Of a stretch of DNA of 64,000 bases, positions 16,461 to 25,666 are shown in pieces. Where the stretch lies: assembly GCA_028280415.1 (NCBI GenBank), contig JANQLV010000012.1, positions 1-64,000 on the forward strand, given 5' to 3'. Each line of letters opens with the position of its first letter. The stretch's first letter is position 1. The notes below the pieces were generated by a model. The model saw only the letters and a list, made by a program, of their open reading frames with translations, had not been told where the DNA came from and searched no databases. Both the position numbers and the translations under genes were made by a program. This DNA comes from Saprospiraceae bacterium. Lineage in GTDB: Bacteria; Bacteroidota; Bacteroidia; Chitinophagales; Saprospiraceae.

Positions 16461-18215
16461 ATGTCAAAGGAACTGCTTTTAGAGGTCAGGAATCTTAAAA
16501 CTTACTTCAAAACTGAAGGGGAGACTGTTAAAGCAGTTGATGACGTGAGTTTCGAAATTTATAAAGGGGAGACCGTTGGTATAGTAGGGGAATCCGGTTC
16601 TGGTAAATCGGTTACTTCACTTTCTTTGATGCGTCTGGTACAATCTCCACCGGGATATATAGCGGGAGGAGCAATTACTTATCATAAAGACGGGAATAAG
16701 ATGGACCTCCTGTCCGTTTCCGAAAAAGAAATGCAAAAGATCCGAGGGAATGAAATCTCTATGATTTTTCAGGAACCGATGACTTCCCTGAATCCGGTGT
16801 TTACTTGTGGTGATCAAGTGATTGAATCCATTTTATTGCATCAGAAAATTTCTAAATCTGCAGCAAAAAAACTGGTTCTGGATCTTTTCTCCAAAGTGGA
16901 ATTACCCGATCCGGAACGAATTTATAATAGTTATCCGCATCAGCTGTCAGGAGGACAGAAGCAACGGGTTATGATCGCCATGGCTCTATCCTGCAATCCG
17001 ACCCTATTGATCGCTGATGAGCCTACAACTGCGCTTGATGTGACGGTGCAGAAGGCCATATTGCAATTGATGAATGATCTGAAAAAGGAAGTAAACACTT
17101 CGGTGATTTTTATTACACATGATTTGGGAGTCATTGCTGAAATTGCTGACAGGGTCATCGTGATGTATAAAGGAGAAATTGTGGAGCAGGGAATGGTCGA
17201 AGATATTTTTTCCAGACCCGGCCATCCTTATACCAAAGGTCTGTTGGCTTGTCGGCCACCTTTGGGTTTCCGAATGAAACGTTTGCCGGTTATTGATGAT
17301 TTCATACAGCTTAAAGAAGGTGGAGAAAATGGAGCAGAAAAAGCAATTTCTATCGAGTCGATCATTGACGATCTGAAGATCGATCAAAAACAAATCAAGG
17401 AACGCTTGAAGTATTTGGAGAAAAAAGAGCCTATTTTACAAGTGGATGGCCTGCAAACCTGGTTTCCGGTGCAAAAATCCTTTTTCGGCAAGCCTAAGGA
17501 ATATGTCAAAGCTGTGGATGATGTAAGTTTTAATGTGTATCCGGGAGAGACCTTGGGTTTGGTAGGAGAATCCGGCTGTGGCAAAACTACTTTGGGCAGA
17601 ACGATTTTGCGGCTCACTGATGCCAGAGCGGGAAGTGTGAAGTTTGAAGGAAAGGATTTGATGAAATTGAGCCAAAAGCAAATGATCCCGTTGAGAAAGG
17701 TTATGCAAATTATTTTTCAGGATCCTTACTCCTCTCTGAATCCACGAATGACCATTGGCCAGGCGATTCTGGAACCGATGGAAGTGCATAATTTGCATGA
17801 TCATACGAATCAGCGAAAAGAGCAGGTAATTCATTTGCTGGAAACCGTAGGCATGAAGGCTGAGCATTATAACCGATACCCGCATGAGTTTTCCGGAGGG
17901 CAGCGCCAAAGGGTAGGAATCGCCAGAGCACTGGCACTTAATCCCAGGTTTATTGTTTGCGATGAATCCGTTTCCGCACTCGATGTTTCCGTCCAGGCCC
18001 AGGTTCTCAACCTGTTGATCGAACTAAGAGAGCAATTTGGACTTACCTATATTTTTATCTCTCACGATCTGTCAGTCGTAAAATTTATGAGTGATCGTAT
18101 GATTGTGATGAACAAAGGGAAAATCGAAGAAATGGGATTCGCCGATGATATTTATAACAATCCTCAAAAGGAATACACACAGAAGCTAATTGAGGCGATT
18201 CCCGTTGGCAGATAA
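16461..18215 (+). CDS. Oligopeptide-type ABC transporter ATP-binding protein with two fused NBDs
   Basis: A 584-residue fusion of two nucleotide-binding domains of the DppD/DppF (GsiA-like) class. NBD1 (about 5-265) has Walker A GESGSGKS, LSGGQKQR and ADEPTTALD. NBD2 (about 325-580) has GESGCGKT, FSGGQRQR and CDESVSALD. Each ends with the oligopeptide-type YTKGLL / YTQKLI extension. It would power import of peptides or similar solutes, but no permease or binding protein is adjacent. The ATG at 16461 (MSKELLLEVRNLKTYF) is the family start; upstream codons look non-coding. Confidence 0.93.
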   Translation: MSKELLLEVRNLKTYFKTEGETVKAVDDVSFEIYKGETVGIVGESGSGKSVTSLSLMRLVQSPPGYIAGGAITYHKDGNKMDLLSVSEKEMQKIRGNEISMIFQEPMTSLNPVFTCGDQVIESILLHQKISKSAAKKLVLDLFSKVELPDPERIYNSYPHQLSGGQKQRVMIAMALSCNPTLLIADEPTTALDVTVQKAILQLMNDLKKEVNTSVIFITHDLGVIAEIADRVIVMYKGEIVEQGMVEDIFSRPGHPYTKGLLACRPPLGFRMKRLPVIDDFIQLKEGGENGAEKAISIESIIDDLKIDQKQIKERLKYLEKKEPILQVDGLQTWFPVQKSFFGKPKEYVKAVDDVSFNVYPGETLGLVGESGCGKTTLGRTILRLTDARAGSVKFEGKDLMKLSQKQMIPLRKVMQIIFQDPYSSLNPRMTIGQAILEPMEVHNLHDHTNQRKEQVIHLLETVGMKAEHYNRYPHEFSGGQRQRVGIARALALNPRFIVCDESVSALDVSVQAQVLNLLIELREQFGLTYIFISHDLSVVKFMSDRMIVMNKGKIEEMGFADDIYNNPQKEYTQKLIEAIPVGR

Positions 18216-18424
18216 TGTTATTAACTTGTTAATGACTATAGCAAAGCAAGTTTTTTTGGATTTTATACGATAAATTTAGAATGTTCATGCAACTTTTTGA
18301 TAAAAAAAGCTGTCTTTGATATGTAAATCATCCCCTTTAGTCGAAAAATAGTGACTTATTTGAAAAAAAGTTAAATTTTTAAAATGTTAATAAAGGGATA
18401 TTATAAATAACCCACATTAAAGCA

Positions 18425-18652
18425 ATGAAAAGTTCAAAATCACGTAACATTCTTTTTAGTTTAGTCTTGATAGCTAGTATTAGTTCTTACCTCTACATTA
18501 ATTCTGTAGAAACAAATGCTAATATCAAATGTGAAGCCAAGAAATCACTGGTTGATGAAGAGGATAAAAACAGCTCTGAATTACCTGATGTTAAGCTGAT
18601 CAAAAAAATCATCGAAACAGGTAAACAGCTTGTTCCCGCTGCTAGACTTTAG
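18425..18652 (+). CDS. Small secreted or membrane-anchored hypothetical protein
   Basis: The protein has 75 residues. A hydrophobic N-terminal segment (ILFSLVLIASISSYLYI, about 9-25) serves as signal or anchor, followed by a short charged tail with EEDKN and a helical end. It has no homology I recognise and no double-glycine leader, so it is not an obvious precursor peptide. A 209-bp AT-rich non-coding stretch precedes it. Its last 11 bp overlap the 3' end of the convergent hydrolase gene. Coding status is likely but not certain. Confidence 0.6.
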   Translation: MKSSKSRNILFSLVLIASISSYLYINSVETNANIKCEAKKSLVDEEDKNSSELPDVKLIKKIIETGKQLVPAARL

Positions 18653-19529
18653 CTTTCTTTTTCCAATATCTAATTAAACCGGCAACACTCATCCAGGAAG
18701 GATTTGCTGTTTCATATTGTCTGATTCCTTCTTCCCCAATACCGTAATTCATAAGTTGTTTTCCTACATACTGTTGAAACTTCGGACTTACTTCTGCTAT
18801 GCTTGCATCAGATTCGGCATAAGGCCTCATCCAGTTTGCCCAATCCCAAAGACATTTTTCCAGCGCATCCAGATGCTGTGATATGTTTTCAACTTTTCCA
18901 AAGTGAGTAAGGTAGAGTGCACCCGGCTTTAAAGCTCTCAGTAAGCGAATCGACTCTATCCAGTCTTCTATATTGATATCAGGAGGAGGACAGGGAGGTA
19001 TCACGACTCCCTTTTCAATACTGACCCCTCCAACATCACCCGTAAAAACAACATCGCCCATTTGCCAGGCAATATGATGGATAGCGTGACCGGGAGTATG
19101 CCAGGCTGTAAAACTTTGATCTCCAATCTGAAAATTGCTGCCATGTTCAGTGATCTGCATCTGCTCCAGGTCGATGGGCTTTATGGCTCCCCAGAGTATA
19201 TCCATCTTATCTTGATAAATCCTTTTGGCCGAACTGAGCAAACGGGAAGGATCGTGCAAATGAGGTGCACCCGAAGGATGCACATAGATTTTTGCACCGA
19301 GTTCAGCAAAAGCCCATGCTGCTCCAGCATGATCAAAATGAATATGGCTCAAAAAGACATGCTTGATGTCACTCAGGCTAAATCCTTTGCTTTCAATACC
19401 TTTTTTAAGCGGAGTAAAAGTAGAATGCGGGCCTGTTTCAATAAGAACCGGGCCGGCTGTAGTTTCTACTAGAAAAGCTGCGATCGCGTTTTTTACTCCC
19501 TGAAAATGGAGATCAATGATGTGTATCAT
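18642..19529 (-). CDS. Metallo-beta-lactamase-fold hydrolase
   Basis: The protein has 295 residues. The zinc-binding HxHxDH motif reads SHIHFDHAGA (about 61-70). Further histidines are in AWHTPGHA (about 136-143) and in YLTHFGKV. An Asp in FTGDVGG completes the dinuclear site. The fold is that of glyoxalase-II/lactonase-like hydrolases, and the substrate is unknown. No signal peptide is present, so it is cytoplasmic. It heads away from ggt with a 32-bp gap upstream of its 3' neighbour and may share a transcript with ggt, msrB and fmt, all on the same strand. Confidence 0.9.
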   Translation of the reverse strand: MIHIIDLHFQGVKNAIAAFLVETTAGPVLIETGPHSTFTPLKKGIESKGFSLSDIKHVFLSHIHFDHAGAAWAFAELGAKIYVHPSGAPHLHDPSRLLSSAKRIYQDKMDILWGAIKPIDLEQMQITEHGSNFQIGDQSFTAWHTPGHAIHHIAWQMGDVVFTGDVGGVSIEKGVVIPPCPPPDINIEDWIESIRLLRALKPGALYLTHFGKVENISQHLDALEKCLWDWANWMRPYAESDASIAEVSPKFQQYVGKQLMNYGIGEEGIRQYETANPSWMSVAGLIRYWKKKAKV

Positions 19530-19561
19530 AAGTTAAAGTTCTTATACTGTTGTAAAATTCA

Positions 19562-21259
19562 TTAGTACCCGGCGGCCTGACCATCTTTTCGGGACTCTGA
19601 AGCACCGTAATAGACTTTATTATTATCATCCCAAAGAATAGCCTGGTAGCCTCCGTATCCGCCTAGATCAAAACCTACCCGATGCCGTTTTCGCATCAAT
19701 GCCCGGATAACTTCATAATCTATTCCTTCTTCTAAAACGATACGTCCACCGTCTTTCATAGTCTCAACATTGCCTACTGGTTCGGTAGAACCATAATGCT
19801 GAATTCTTGGTGCATCCCCGGCTTCTTGCAGGTTCATTCCAAAGTCGATCATATTGACTAATATCTGTACATGGCCCTGTGGTTGCATTGGACCACCCAT
19901 AACACCAAAACTCATAAACGGTTTTCCATCCTTGGTCACAAAGCAGGGAATAATGGTATGAAAAGGACGCTTATGAGGTTCGTAAACGTTAAAATGTCCT
20001 TCTTTTAAAGAAAATAACTCTCCACGATCCTGTAGAATAAAACCGAGCCCGGGAGGCGTCATTCCCGATCCCATTCCTCTGTAATTACTCTGGATGAGAG
20101 AAACCATATTGCCCCATTGATCTGCTACGGTCATATAAATGGTTTCACCATGACTCAGCGCTTCACCAGCAGGGTAGGAGCGCCCTGCTCTTTGAGCATC
20201 GATCAATTCTTTCCTTTTTTTCGCATATTCTTTGGAAATTAACCAGTCCACCGGGATTTTATTGAAATCCATATCCGCATAATACTTTGCTCTGTCTTCA
20301 TAAACAACTTTTTTGGCTTCGACAAAGGTATGTATATAGTCGGCAGTACCGAAGCCCATACTGGCTATATCATATTGCTCCAGAATATTCAACATCTGCA
20401 ATGCGGCAATTCCCTGACCATTTGGCGGAAGTTCCCAGACATCATAACCGCGATAGTTGGTAGATACCGGATCAACCCAGGTGGAACTGTGATCCTCCAG
20501 GTCTTTCATCGACAGGAAGCCGCCTTGTTCCCGGATATAATCTACCATGGTTTTGGCTATGTCTCCTTTATAAAAAGCATCTCTACCTTTTTTTGAAAGA
20601 ATTTTAAAGGTATTTGCCAGGCCCGGATTTTTGAATAACTCTCCTTTTGCAGGTGTTTTGCCATTGGGCATATAGGTTTCTTTGAAGCCGGGAAAACGGG
20701 AGAGAAATCGTCCGGAGCGTTCCATATAGTAAGCTACTAATTCGGAGACGGGGAACCCTTCTTCAGCATAACGGATAACCGGGGCAAAATTATCGGCCAT
20801 ATCCAGTTTCCCGAAGCGTTTATGCATTTCGTACCAGCCGTCTACACAACCCGGAACAGATACAGACAAGGCTCCGTGTGATGGAATTTTTTTATAATTG
20901 TTTTCCTTAAAATAATCCAAAGTCAATTCGTAGGGAGACCTGCCACTGGCGTTCAAACCGTAAAGTTTTTGAGATTTGGCATCCCAGATAATTGCAAAAA
21001 GATCACCTCCGATCCCGTTTCCGGTGGGTTCAACTAATCCTAACATTGCATTGGCGGCAATAGCTGCATCGATTGCATTTCCGCCCTTTTTAAGGATATC
21101 CAGCCCAACCTGCGTAGCCAAAGGCTGACTGGTAGCTACCATTCCATTTTTGGCAATTACTTCTGATCGGGTAGCAAAATTTCGACCGGTAATTCTATCC
21201 TGAGCATTTAGGGTATAAATACTGAGAATCGCTGCCAGGAGTATAGTTAGTTTTTTCAT
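19562..21259 (-). CDS. ggt: Gamma-glutamyltransferase
   Basis: A 565-residue exported Ntn-hydrolase that removes or transfers gamma-glutamyl groups from glutathione and related peptides. Signal peptide MKKLTILLAAILSIYTLNAQ is followed by the large subunit (GGNAIDAAIAANAMLGLVEP, GIGGDLFA). Autoprocessing should occur before Thr373 in HGETIYMTVADQWGNMVSL. The small subunit has SNYRGMGSGM and the GVMGGPMQPQGHVQ block. The ATG at 21259 is used rather than a TTG at 21265. It lies in a leftward run with msrB and fmt. Confidence 0.94.
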   Translation of the reverse strand: MKKLTILLAAILSIYTLNAQDRITGRNFATRSEVIAKNGMVATSQPLATQVGLDILKKGGNAIDAAIAANAMLGLVEPTGNGIGGDLFAIIWDAKSQKLYGLNASGRSPYELTLDYFKENNYKKIPSHGALSVSVPGCVDGWYEMHKRFGKLDMADNFAPVIRYAEEGFPVSELVAYYMERSGRFLSRFPGFKETYMPNGKTPAKGELFKNPGLANTFKILSKKGRDAFYKGDIAKTMVDYIREQGGFLSMKDLEDHSSTWVDPVSTNYRGYDVWELPPNGQGIAALQMLNILEQYDIASMGFGTADYIHTFVEAKKVVYEDRAKYYADMDFNKIPVDWLISKEYAKKRKELIDAQRAGRSYPAGEALSHGETIYMTVADQWGNMVSLIQSNYRGMGSGMTPPGLGFILQDRGELFSLKEGHFNVYEPHKRPFHTIIPCFVTKDGKPFMSFGVMGGPMQPQGHVQILVNMIDFGMNLQEAGDAPRIQHYGSTEPVGNVETMKDGGRIVLEEGIDYEVIRALMRKRHRVGFDLGGYGGYQAILWDDNNKVYYGASESRKDGQAAGY

Positions 21260-21279
21260 TGACAATAATTTAAGTTGGT

Positions 21280-21681
21280 CTAACCTTTCTTTTCTTCGAA
21301 CTTTAGGGATACGCTATTTATACAGTACCTTTTCCCGGATGGTGGTGGGCCGTCATTGAATATATGTCCAAGATGACTACCGCAATTGGAACATAACAAC
21401 TCGGTCCGAACCATTCCGTGGCTCGTATCCTTTCGTTGCTCAATATTTGCAGATTCGAGTTCTCCCCAAAAGGATGGCCAGCCACAGCCAGAATTGAATT
21501 TTTGTTCAGAATCAAACAAAGCAAAATCACATGCAGCACAACTGTAAGTACCTTCTTCGTAGAAATGGTTGTATTTTCCGGTAAAAGGTCGCTCGGTACC
21601 CGCTTGTCTTAGTATCCGATATTCCTCCGGACTTAATTCTGCTTGCCATTCCTCTTCAGATTTGCGAATTTTATAATCCAT
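21280..21681 (-). CDS. msrB: Peptide-methionine (R)-S-oxide reductase
   Basis: A 133-residue MsrB. Zinc is held by two CxxC pairs (CAAC, about 47-50, and CSNC, about 97-100). The active-site cysteine is in RYCINSVSL near the C-terminus. GCGWPSFW and the HLGHIF motif match the family. It repairs oxidised methionine (R-sulfoxide). No signal peptide is seen, so it is cytoplasmic. It is separated by 20 bp from ggt and by 47 bp from fmt. Confidence 0.96.
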   Translation of the reverse strand: MDYKIRKSEEEWQAELSPEEYRILRQAGTERPFTGKYNHFYEEGTYSCAACDFALFDSEQKFNSGCGWPSFWGELESANIEQRKDTSHGMVRTELLCSNCGSHLGHIFNDGPPPSGKRYCINSVSLKFEEKKG

Positions 21682-21728
21682 ATTATTAAAATATTTTACT
21701 CAGTTAATATTTTCTTTTTAATGAATGA

Positions 21729-22652
21729 TTAAAAAATTTCAAATTTATAACCATTTAGAAAAGCTTTTGTTTGCATTCTTTTTCGTCCTTGCAATTGCAA
21801 ATCGAGGATATTGATGAAACCATCGAGGGTTGCAATTTTGATAAAGCTTTTGTTATCGCTAATAATTTTTCCAACCGGATATTCATGTTTGTCAATTAGA
21901 GGTTCAGCCAGATAGATTTTTAACTTTTGCTCACCAAGCATGGTCCAGGCAGTAGGATAGGGGCTCAAACCTCGAATAAAATTATGTACTGATTCTGAAT
22001 GCTGAGCGAAATCGATTTCGCAGGTTTCTGTATAAATCTTTGGTGCTTTACTGACCTGACTATCATCTTGTTCAATCAAATTATAATTTCCCTGCTCAAT
22101 CATACGGACACTTTTCAAAACAGCAGCAGCTCCCATTTCCATCATACGATCATGAACCGATCCGGCCGTCTCGTTTTTACCAATAGACATCTTTTCCTGT
22201 AGAAGCATATCTCCGGTATCAATTTCGTGTTTTAAAAAAAAGGTAGTCACACCGGTTTCCTGTTCTCCATTGATTATGGCCCAGTTAATGGGGGCTGCTC
22301 CCCGGTATTTGGGTAAAAGGGAGCCGTGCAAATTCATGGTACCTAAAGGCGGCATATCCCAAACTACAACCGGAAGCATTCTAAAAGCGACTACGATTTG
22401 AAGATCTGCTTTTAAAGCGCTCAATTCCTTTATAAATTCAGAAGACTTGAGATTCCTGGGCTGGAGAACTTTTAGATGATTGGCTTCGGCGTATTTTTTT
22501 ACGGGAGACTCAATCAGTTTTTTATTACCTCGACCACCGTATTTATCTGTAGCCGTAATAACCCCAACAATCTGGTAGCCTGCTTCGTGTAATGCTTTTA
22601 AAGTAGGAACTGCAAAATCAGGAGTTCCCATAAATACAATTCTTAAGCTCAT
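21729..22652 (-). CDS. fmt: Methionyl-tRNA formyltransferase
   Basis: A 307-residue enzyme that formylates Met-tRNA(fMet) using 10-formyl-THF. The N-terminal catalytic domain starts RIVFMGTPDFAVPTL and contains the signature LHGSLLPKYRGAAPINWAII with the catalytic Asn/His/Asp set, plus HEIDTGDML. The C-terminal OB-like domain contains FIRGLSPYPTAWT. It is the first gene of the leftward run. It is transcribed divergently from the OmpA gene at 22807, with a small inverted repeat in between. Confidence 0.96.
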   Translation of the reverse strand: MSLRIVFMGTPDFAVPTLKALHEAGYQIVGVITATDKYGGRGNKKLIESPVKKYAEANHLKVLQPRNLKSSEFIKELSALKADLQIVVAFRMLPVVVWDMPPLGTMNLHGSLLPKYRGAAPINWAIINGEQETGVTTFFLKHEIDTGDMLLQEKMSIGKNETAGSVHDRMMEMGAAAVLKSVRMIEQGNYNLIEQDDSQVSKAPKIYTETCEIDFAQHSESVHNFIRGLSPYPTAWTMLGEQKLKIYLAEPLIDKHEYPVGKIISDNKSFIKIATLDGFINILDLQLQGRKRMQTKAFLNGYKFEIF

Positions 22653-22702
22653 ATTTGATTTCTGGTTATGTGTCTTTTATCCACTTGATCGTCTAAATAT
22701 TA

Positions 22703-22721
22703 TCTTATCGCCAAGATAAGA
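22703..22721. promoter_or_regulatory. 7-bp inverted repeat in a divergent promoter region
   Basis: TCTTATC (22703-22709) and GATAAGA (22715-22721) form a perfect inverted repeat around GCCAA, midway between fmt (-) and the OmpA gene (+). It could be an operator for either gene, but nothing identifies the factor. Confidence 0.35.
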
Positions 22722-22806
22722 GAAATATCAAAAAATCATAATCTTTGTATTATTGAAGCTTTAACAGTAAATTTGCTTTTGCTGAACAATCAAATACAAA
22801 TCTATA

Positions 22807-24618
22807 ATGAGAAAGCTTAAAGTAACTTTTTTCTTAATTTCCTTTTTCTTTTTCAATTCTTTATTCGCGCAAAATGTCCTTTTGGAAGGCTATGTATACG
22901 AAACAGGTAACAGGGGATTTCTCAATTTGGTTTCGGTTAAAGTCTTTGACACAGCCAATAGGCTGGTGACCTCTGCGGCAAGTGATAGGAGTGGAGTTTT
23001 CAATCTGGAATTACCATTGAATCAGGATTTAATAATCATAGCTTCTAAAGATATTTTTAAGGAAAAAAAACTGGCACTATCAACAAAAAACCGGATGCCG
23101 GGAGAAAAGCTTTACCTGAAAGTGGAAATGAATCGCCAGCCCGGTTATTTATTCGATGTTACACTCGCTGCCAGGAGGACGAAGGATCAAATAAAAAATG
23201 GCTTGCCATCAGATGCGATTACGGGAGCGAGAATCGAGATGTATAATAATACGAAGGAGAAACAGGTGTTGGATATAAAAGACAATCCATTTCCCAATTT
23301 TAAAGTGCATTTTGAAGATGGGAATCATTATACGATTATGATAAGGAAGCAGAATTTCTTTACTAAAAGAATGGAAGCTTATGTGAATGTCGAGGGCTGT
23401 ATCCTTTGTTTTGATGGAGTAGGGGAAGTAAAACCAGGGGTTTCGGATGTGATGACTGAAGAGAACACGATGGGGACCCTGCTGGCTAATGTTGAATTGC
23501 GCCCGGTTGAAATAGGTGAAGCGATAAAAGTGGAAAATATTTATTACGATAAAAATTCCGCAAAAATTCGTGAAGATGCGGCAGAGGAGTTAGATAAACT
23601 GATTATTTTGCTGAAAGATAATCCCAAATTGTTAATAGAGTTAAGCTCGCATACGGATTCCAGAGGAGATGACAAGTTTAATAAAAGGCTTTCGCAGAAA
23701 AGAGCGGATGCTGCGGTAGAGTATATTCTGGACAATACAGGTATCGATCCTTTTCGAATAAAAGCAAAAGGCTATGGAGAAAGCAAATTGGTCAACAAGT
23801 GTAGAGATGGGATCGAGTGTAGTGAAGCACGGCATCAAAAGAATCGACGTACGGAATTTAAAGTTACCGGAATGCTGGCGGAGGACCCCATAAATAAACT
23901 GAGTCTTGCACAGATTATTGAAAAAGAAAAAATGGACAAGTTGATGGAAGAGATTTTGAATCAGGAAATTGTAGAGGTGAAAGCCGGGGAAGAATTGCCA
24001 GAGGAAATCAGAAAACAAATAGAGGGAAAAAATAATCCTGAATCTTCAAAGGAGCATAAAGAACTACCTGAAAAACCGGAACCGGAAATCATAGAGCAAG
24101 CACAGGTTGTCTCCGTTAAACCATCCCAAGAAGCTGCTGCTGAAACGGAGTTTGCTGATCATCGATCTGATGCGGGGAAACTTGAAGAGAAGCCGAATAA
24201 TTCGGAGATGAATACTTCTTATCTATCTAAAAAACCGGTAATAAGGTCACCTGTCAATAAATCTTATTCGGAAGGACAAAAACAAACAGCTGGGGAATAC
24301 AGCACTAATAGGATCGTCGATGAATTGAAAGTTGATGTAAATTATAAACCGGTTTCTGCGAAGAAAATGACTTCAGATTATTCCGGTTATATGGTTGAGT
24401 TTTTTAGCTCCAGAACGGAATTACCCATTAGTCATGAAATTTTTTCCAGACATGGTAATATTTACAAGGAAATGAAAAAGGACGGTACCTATGCTTATAT
24501 GTTTGGGCCTTTTGCAGAATGGAGGGATGCCAATCGTTTTTTACAAACTGCTGTTAGTGAAAGGTATAAAAACTCAAAGGTTATTCGGTTTAAAAATGGA
24601 AAAAGGATAGAAAACTAA
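22807..24618 (+). CDS. OmpA-family protein with SPOR-like C-terminus
   Basis: The protein has 603 residues with signal peptide MRKLKVTFFLISFFFFNSLFA. Residues 25-110 form a carboxypeptidase-regulatory-like fold (VLLEGYVYETGN, GVFNLEL). The OmpA peptidoglycan-binding domain is at about 240-360 (NIYYDKNSAKIRED, LSSHTDSRG, RRTEFKV). A Pro/Glu-rich linker (about 385-520) precedes a C-terminal module (about 530-600) with GYMVEFFSS, a repeat-like layout and F/Y-rich ends that resembles SPOR. It is probably an envelope-peptidoglycan tether. The combination recalls PorE/gliding-accessory OmpA proteins, which is inference. Confidence 0.85.
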   Translation: MRKLKVTFFLISFFFFNSLFAQNVLLEGYVYETGNRGFLNLVSVKVFDTANRLVTSAASDRSGVFNLELPLNQDLIIIASKDIFKEKKLALSTKNRMPGEKLYLKVEMNRQPGYLFDVTLAARRTKDQIKNGLPSDAITGARIEMYNNTKEKQVLDIKDNPFPNFKVHFEDGNHYTIMIRKQNFFTKRMEAYVNVEGCILCFDGVGEVKPGVSDVMTEENTMGTLLANVELRPVEIGEAIKVENIYYDKNSAKIREDAAEELDKLIILLKDNPKLLIELSSHTDSRGDDKFNKRLSQKRADAAVEYILDNTGIDPFRIKAKGYGESKLVNKCRDGIECSEARHQKNRRTEFKVTGMLAEDPINKLSLAQIIEKEKMDKLMEEILNQEIVEVKAGEELPEEIRKQIEGKNNPESSKEHKELPEKPEPEIIEQAQVVSVKPSQEAAAETEFADHRSDAGKLEEKPNNSEMNTSYLSKKPVIRSPVNKSYSEGQKQTAGEYSTNRIVDELKVDVNYKPVSAKKMTSDYSGYMVEFFSSRTELPISHEIFSRHGNIYKEMKKDGTYAYMFGPFAEWRDANRFLQTAVSERYKNSKVIRFKNGKRIEN

Positions 24619-24632
24619 CAAAAATAAAAATA

Positions 24633-25460
24633 TTGGAATTTAACTGGCAAACTAAAGATGGTATCAATCTCTTTGGGAAAGAATGGAAAATAGAAAATCC
24701 CAAGGCAGTAATCATACTGATTCATGGATTTGGGGAACACATTATGCGCTATGATGGGCTGGCACAGTATTATAATGCTAAAGGATATGCTCTGATCGGA
24801 TGTGATCACCGGGGGCATGGGCAATCTGCCGGACTACGTGGTCATACTCCGGATTATCAGCTTTTTATGGAAGAAATTGATGATTTGATTGAGGTTTGCC
24901 AAAAAAGATATCCTTCGATTCCGATTGTAATTTACGGTCATAGTATGGGCGGAAATATTGCTTTGAATTATATGCTGGGGAATCCTTCGAAGGCTATCAA
25001 AAAAATGATTGTAACCAGCCCGTGGATAAGCTTAGTGGAAGAACCATCGGCATTTATGAAGTGGGTAGCCAGTTGGGCCCGAAAAATCATCCCAACCTTT
25101 TCACAAGGGAAAAAGATAGGTACTTATATTTCGAGGGTACAAGAGGAAGTTGATAAATATGTGAATGATCCGCTAAACCATGGGACAATTTCCCTGAGTT
25201 TGGCGCATGGTATGTTTGAGTCTTGTCGTCGATTGCTTCAATACAGGGGGGATTTGCCCGTTCCGGCTTTAATCATGCATGCCGGGGATGATTTGATAAC
25301 GTCCAGGGATAGTACTATTAAATTTTGTGAAGGTCTGACGAGCGAAGTAGAAATGAAAATCTGGCCCGGACTTTATCATGAAATCCATAATGAAAGTATC
25401 CGGGAACAGGTTTATGATTTTACAATTGATTGGCTGGATAAGCAATTAAACATTTCCTAA
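24633..25460 (+). CDS. Alpha/beta hydrolase, monoacylglycerol-lipase-like
   Basis: A 275-residue serine hydrolase with the oxyanion motif LIHGFGEH, nucleophile elbow GHSMGG (about 105-110), an acid in MHAGDDLITS and a catalytic His in LYHEIHNE. Fold and motifs match the Hydrolase_4 family (monoacylglycerol lipase or lysophospholipase). The start is apparently TTG at 24633; no in-frame ATG exists before the conserved core. It begins 14 bp after the OmpA gene. It is followed by 206 bp and then the peptide-export operon, so membership in that operon is uncertain. Confidence 0.87.
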   Translation: MEFNWQTKDGINLFGKEWKIENPKAVIILIHGFGEHIMRYDGLAQYYNAKGYALIGCDHRGHGQSAGLRGHTPDYQLFMEEIDDLIEVCQKRYPSIPIVIYGHSMGGNIALNYMLGNPSKAIKKMIVTSPWISLVEEPSAFMKWVASWARKIIPTFSQGKKIGTYISRVQEEVDKYVNDPLNHGTISLSLAHGMFESCRRLLQYRGDLPVPALIMHAGDDLITSRDSTIKFCEGLTSEVEMKIWPGLYHEIHNESIREQVYDFTIDWLDKQLNIS

Positions 25461-25666
25461 GGCATATCTACCTTTTACAGCCCAAAAACTGCCGTTACTT
25501 GGAAATAGTTTTTTTGTTTGCCTTCAAATGAGCATCTTTGCTTTTCACTCATCACCGGAAACTTTAGTGGTTAAAAACCGATTTCCTATACAATACCCTG
25601 AAGTTTCGACACAGGCACGCCCGTTTTTATTAATTTTATCATTTTTAGCTTTTAGAGAAACAGCCA

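Noticed and set aside
18425-18652. Small exported protein considered as the missing precursor peptide
   Set aside because: It has a hydrophobic N-terminal signal or anchor rather than a leader with Gly-Gly, and lies 7 kb from the exporter.
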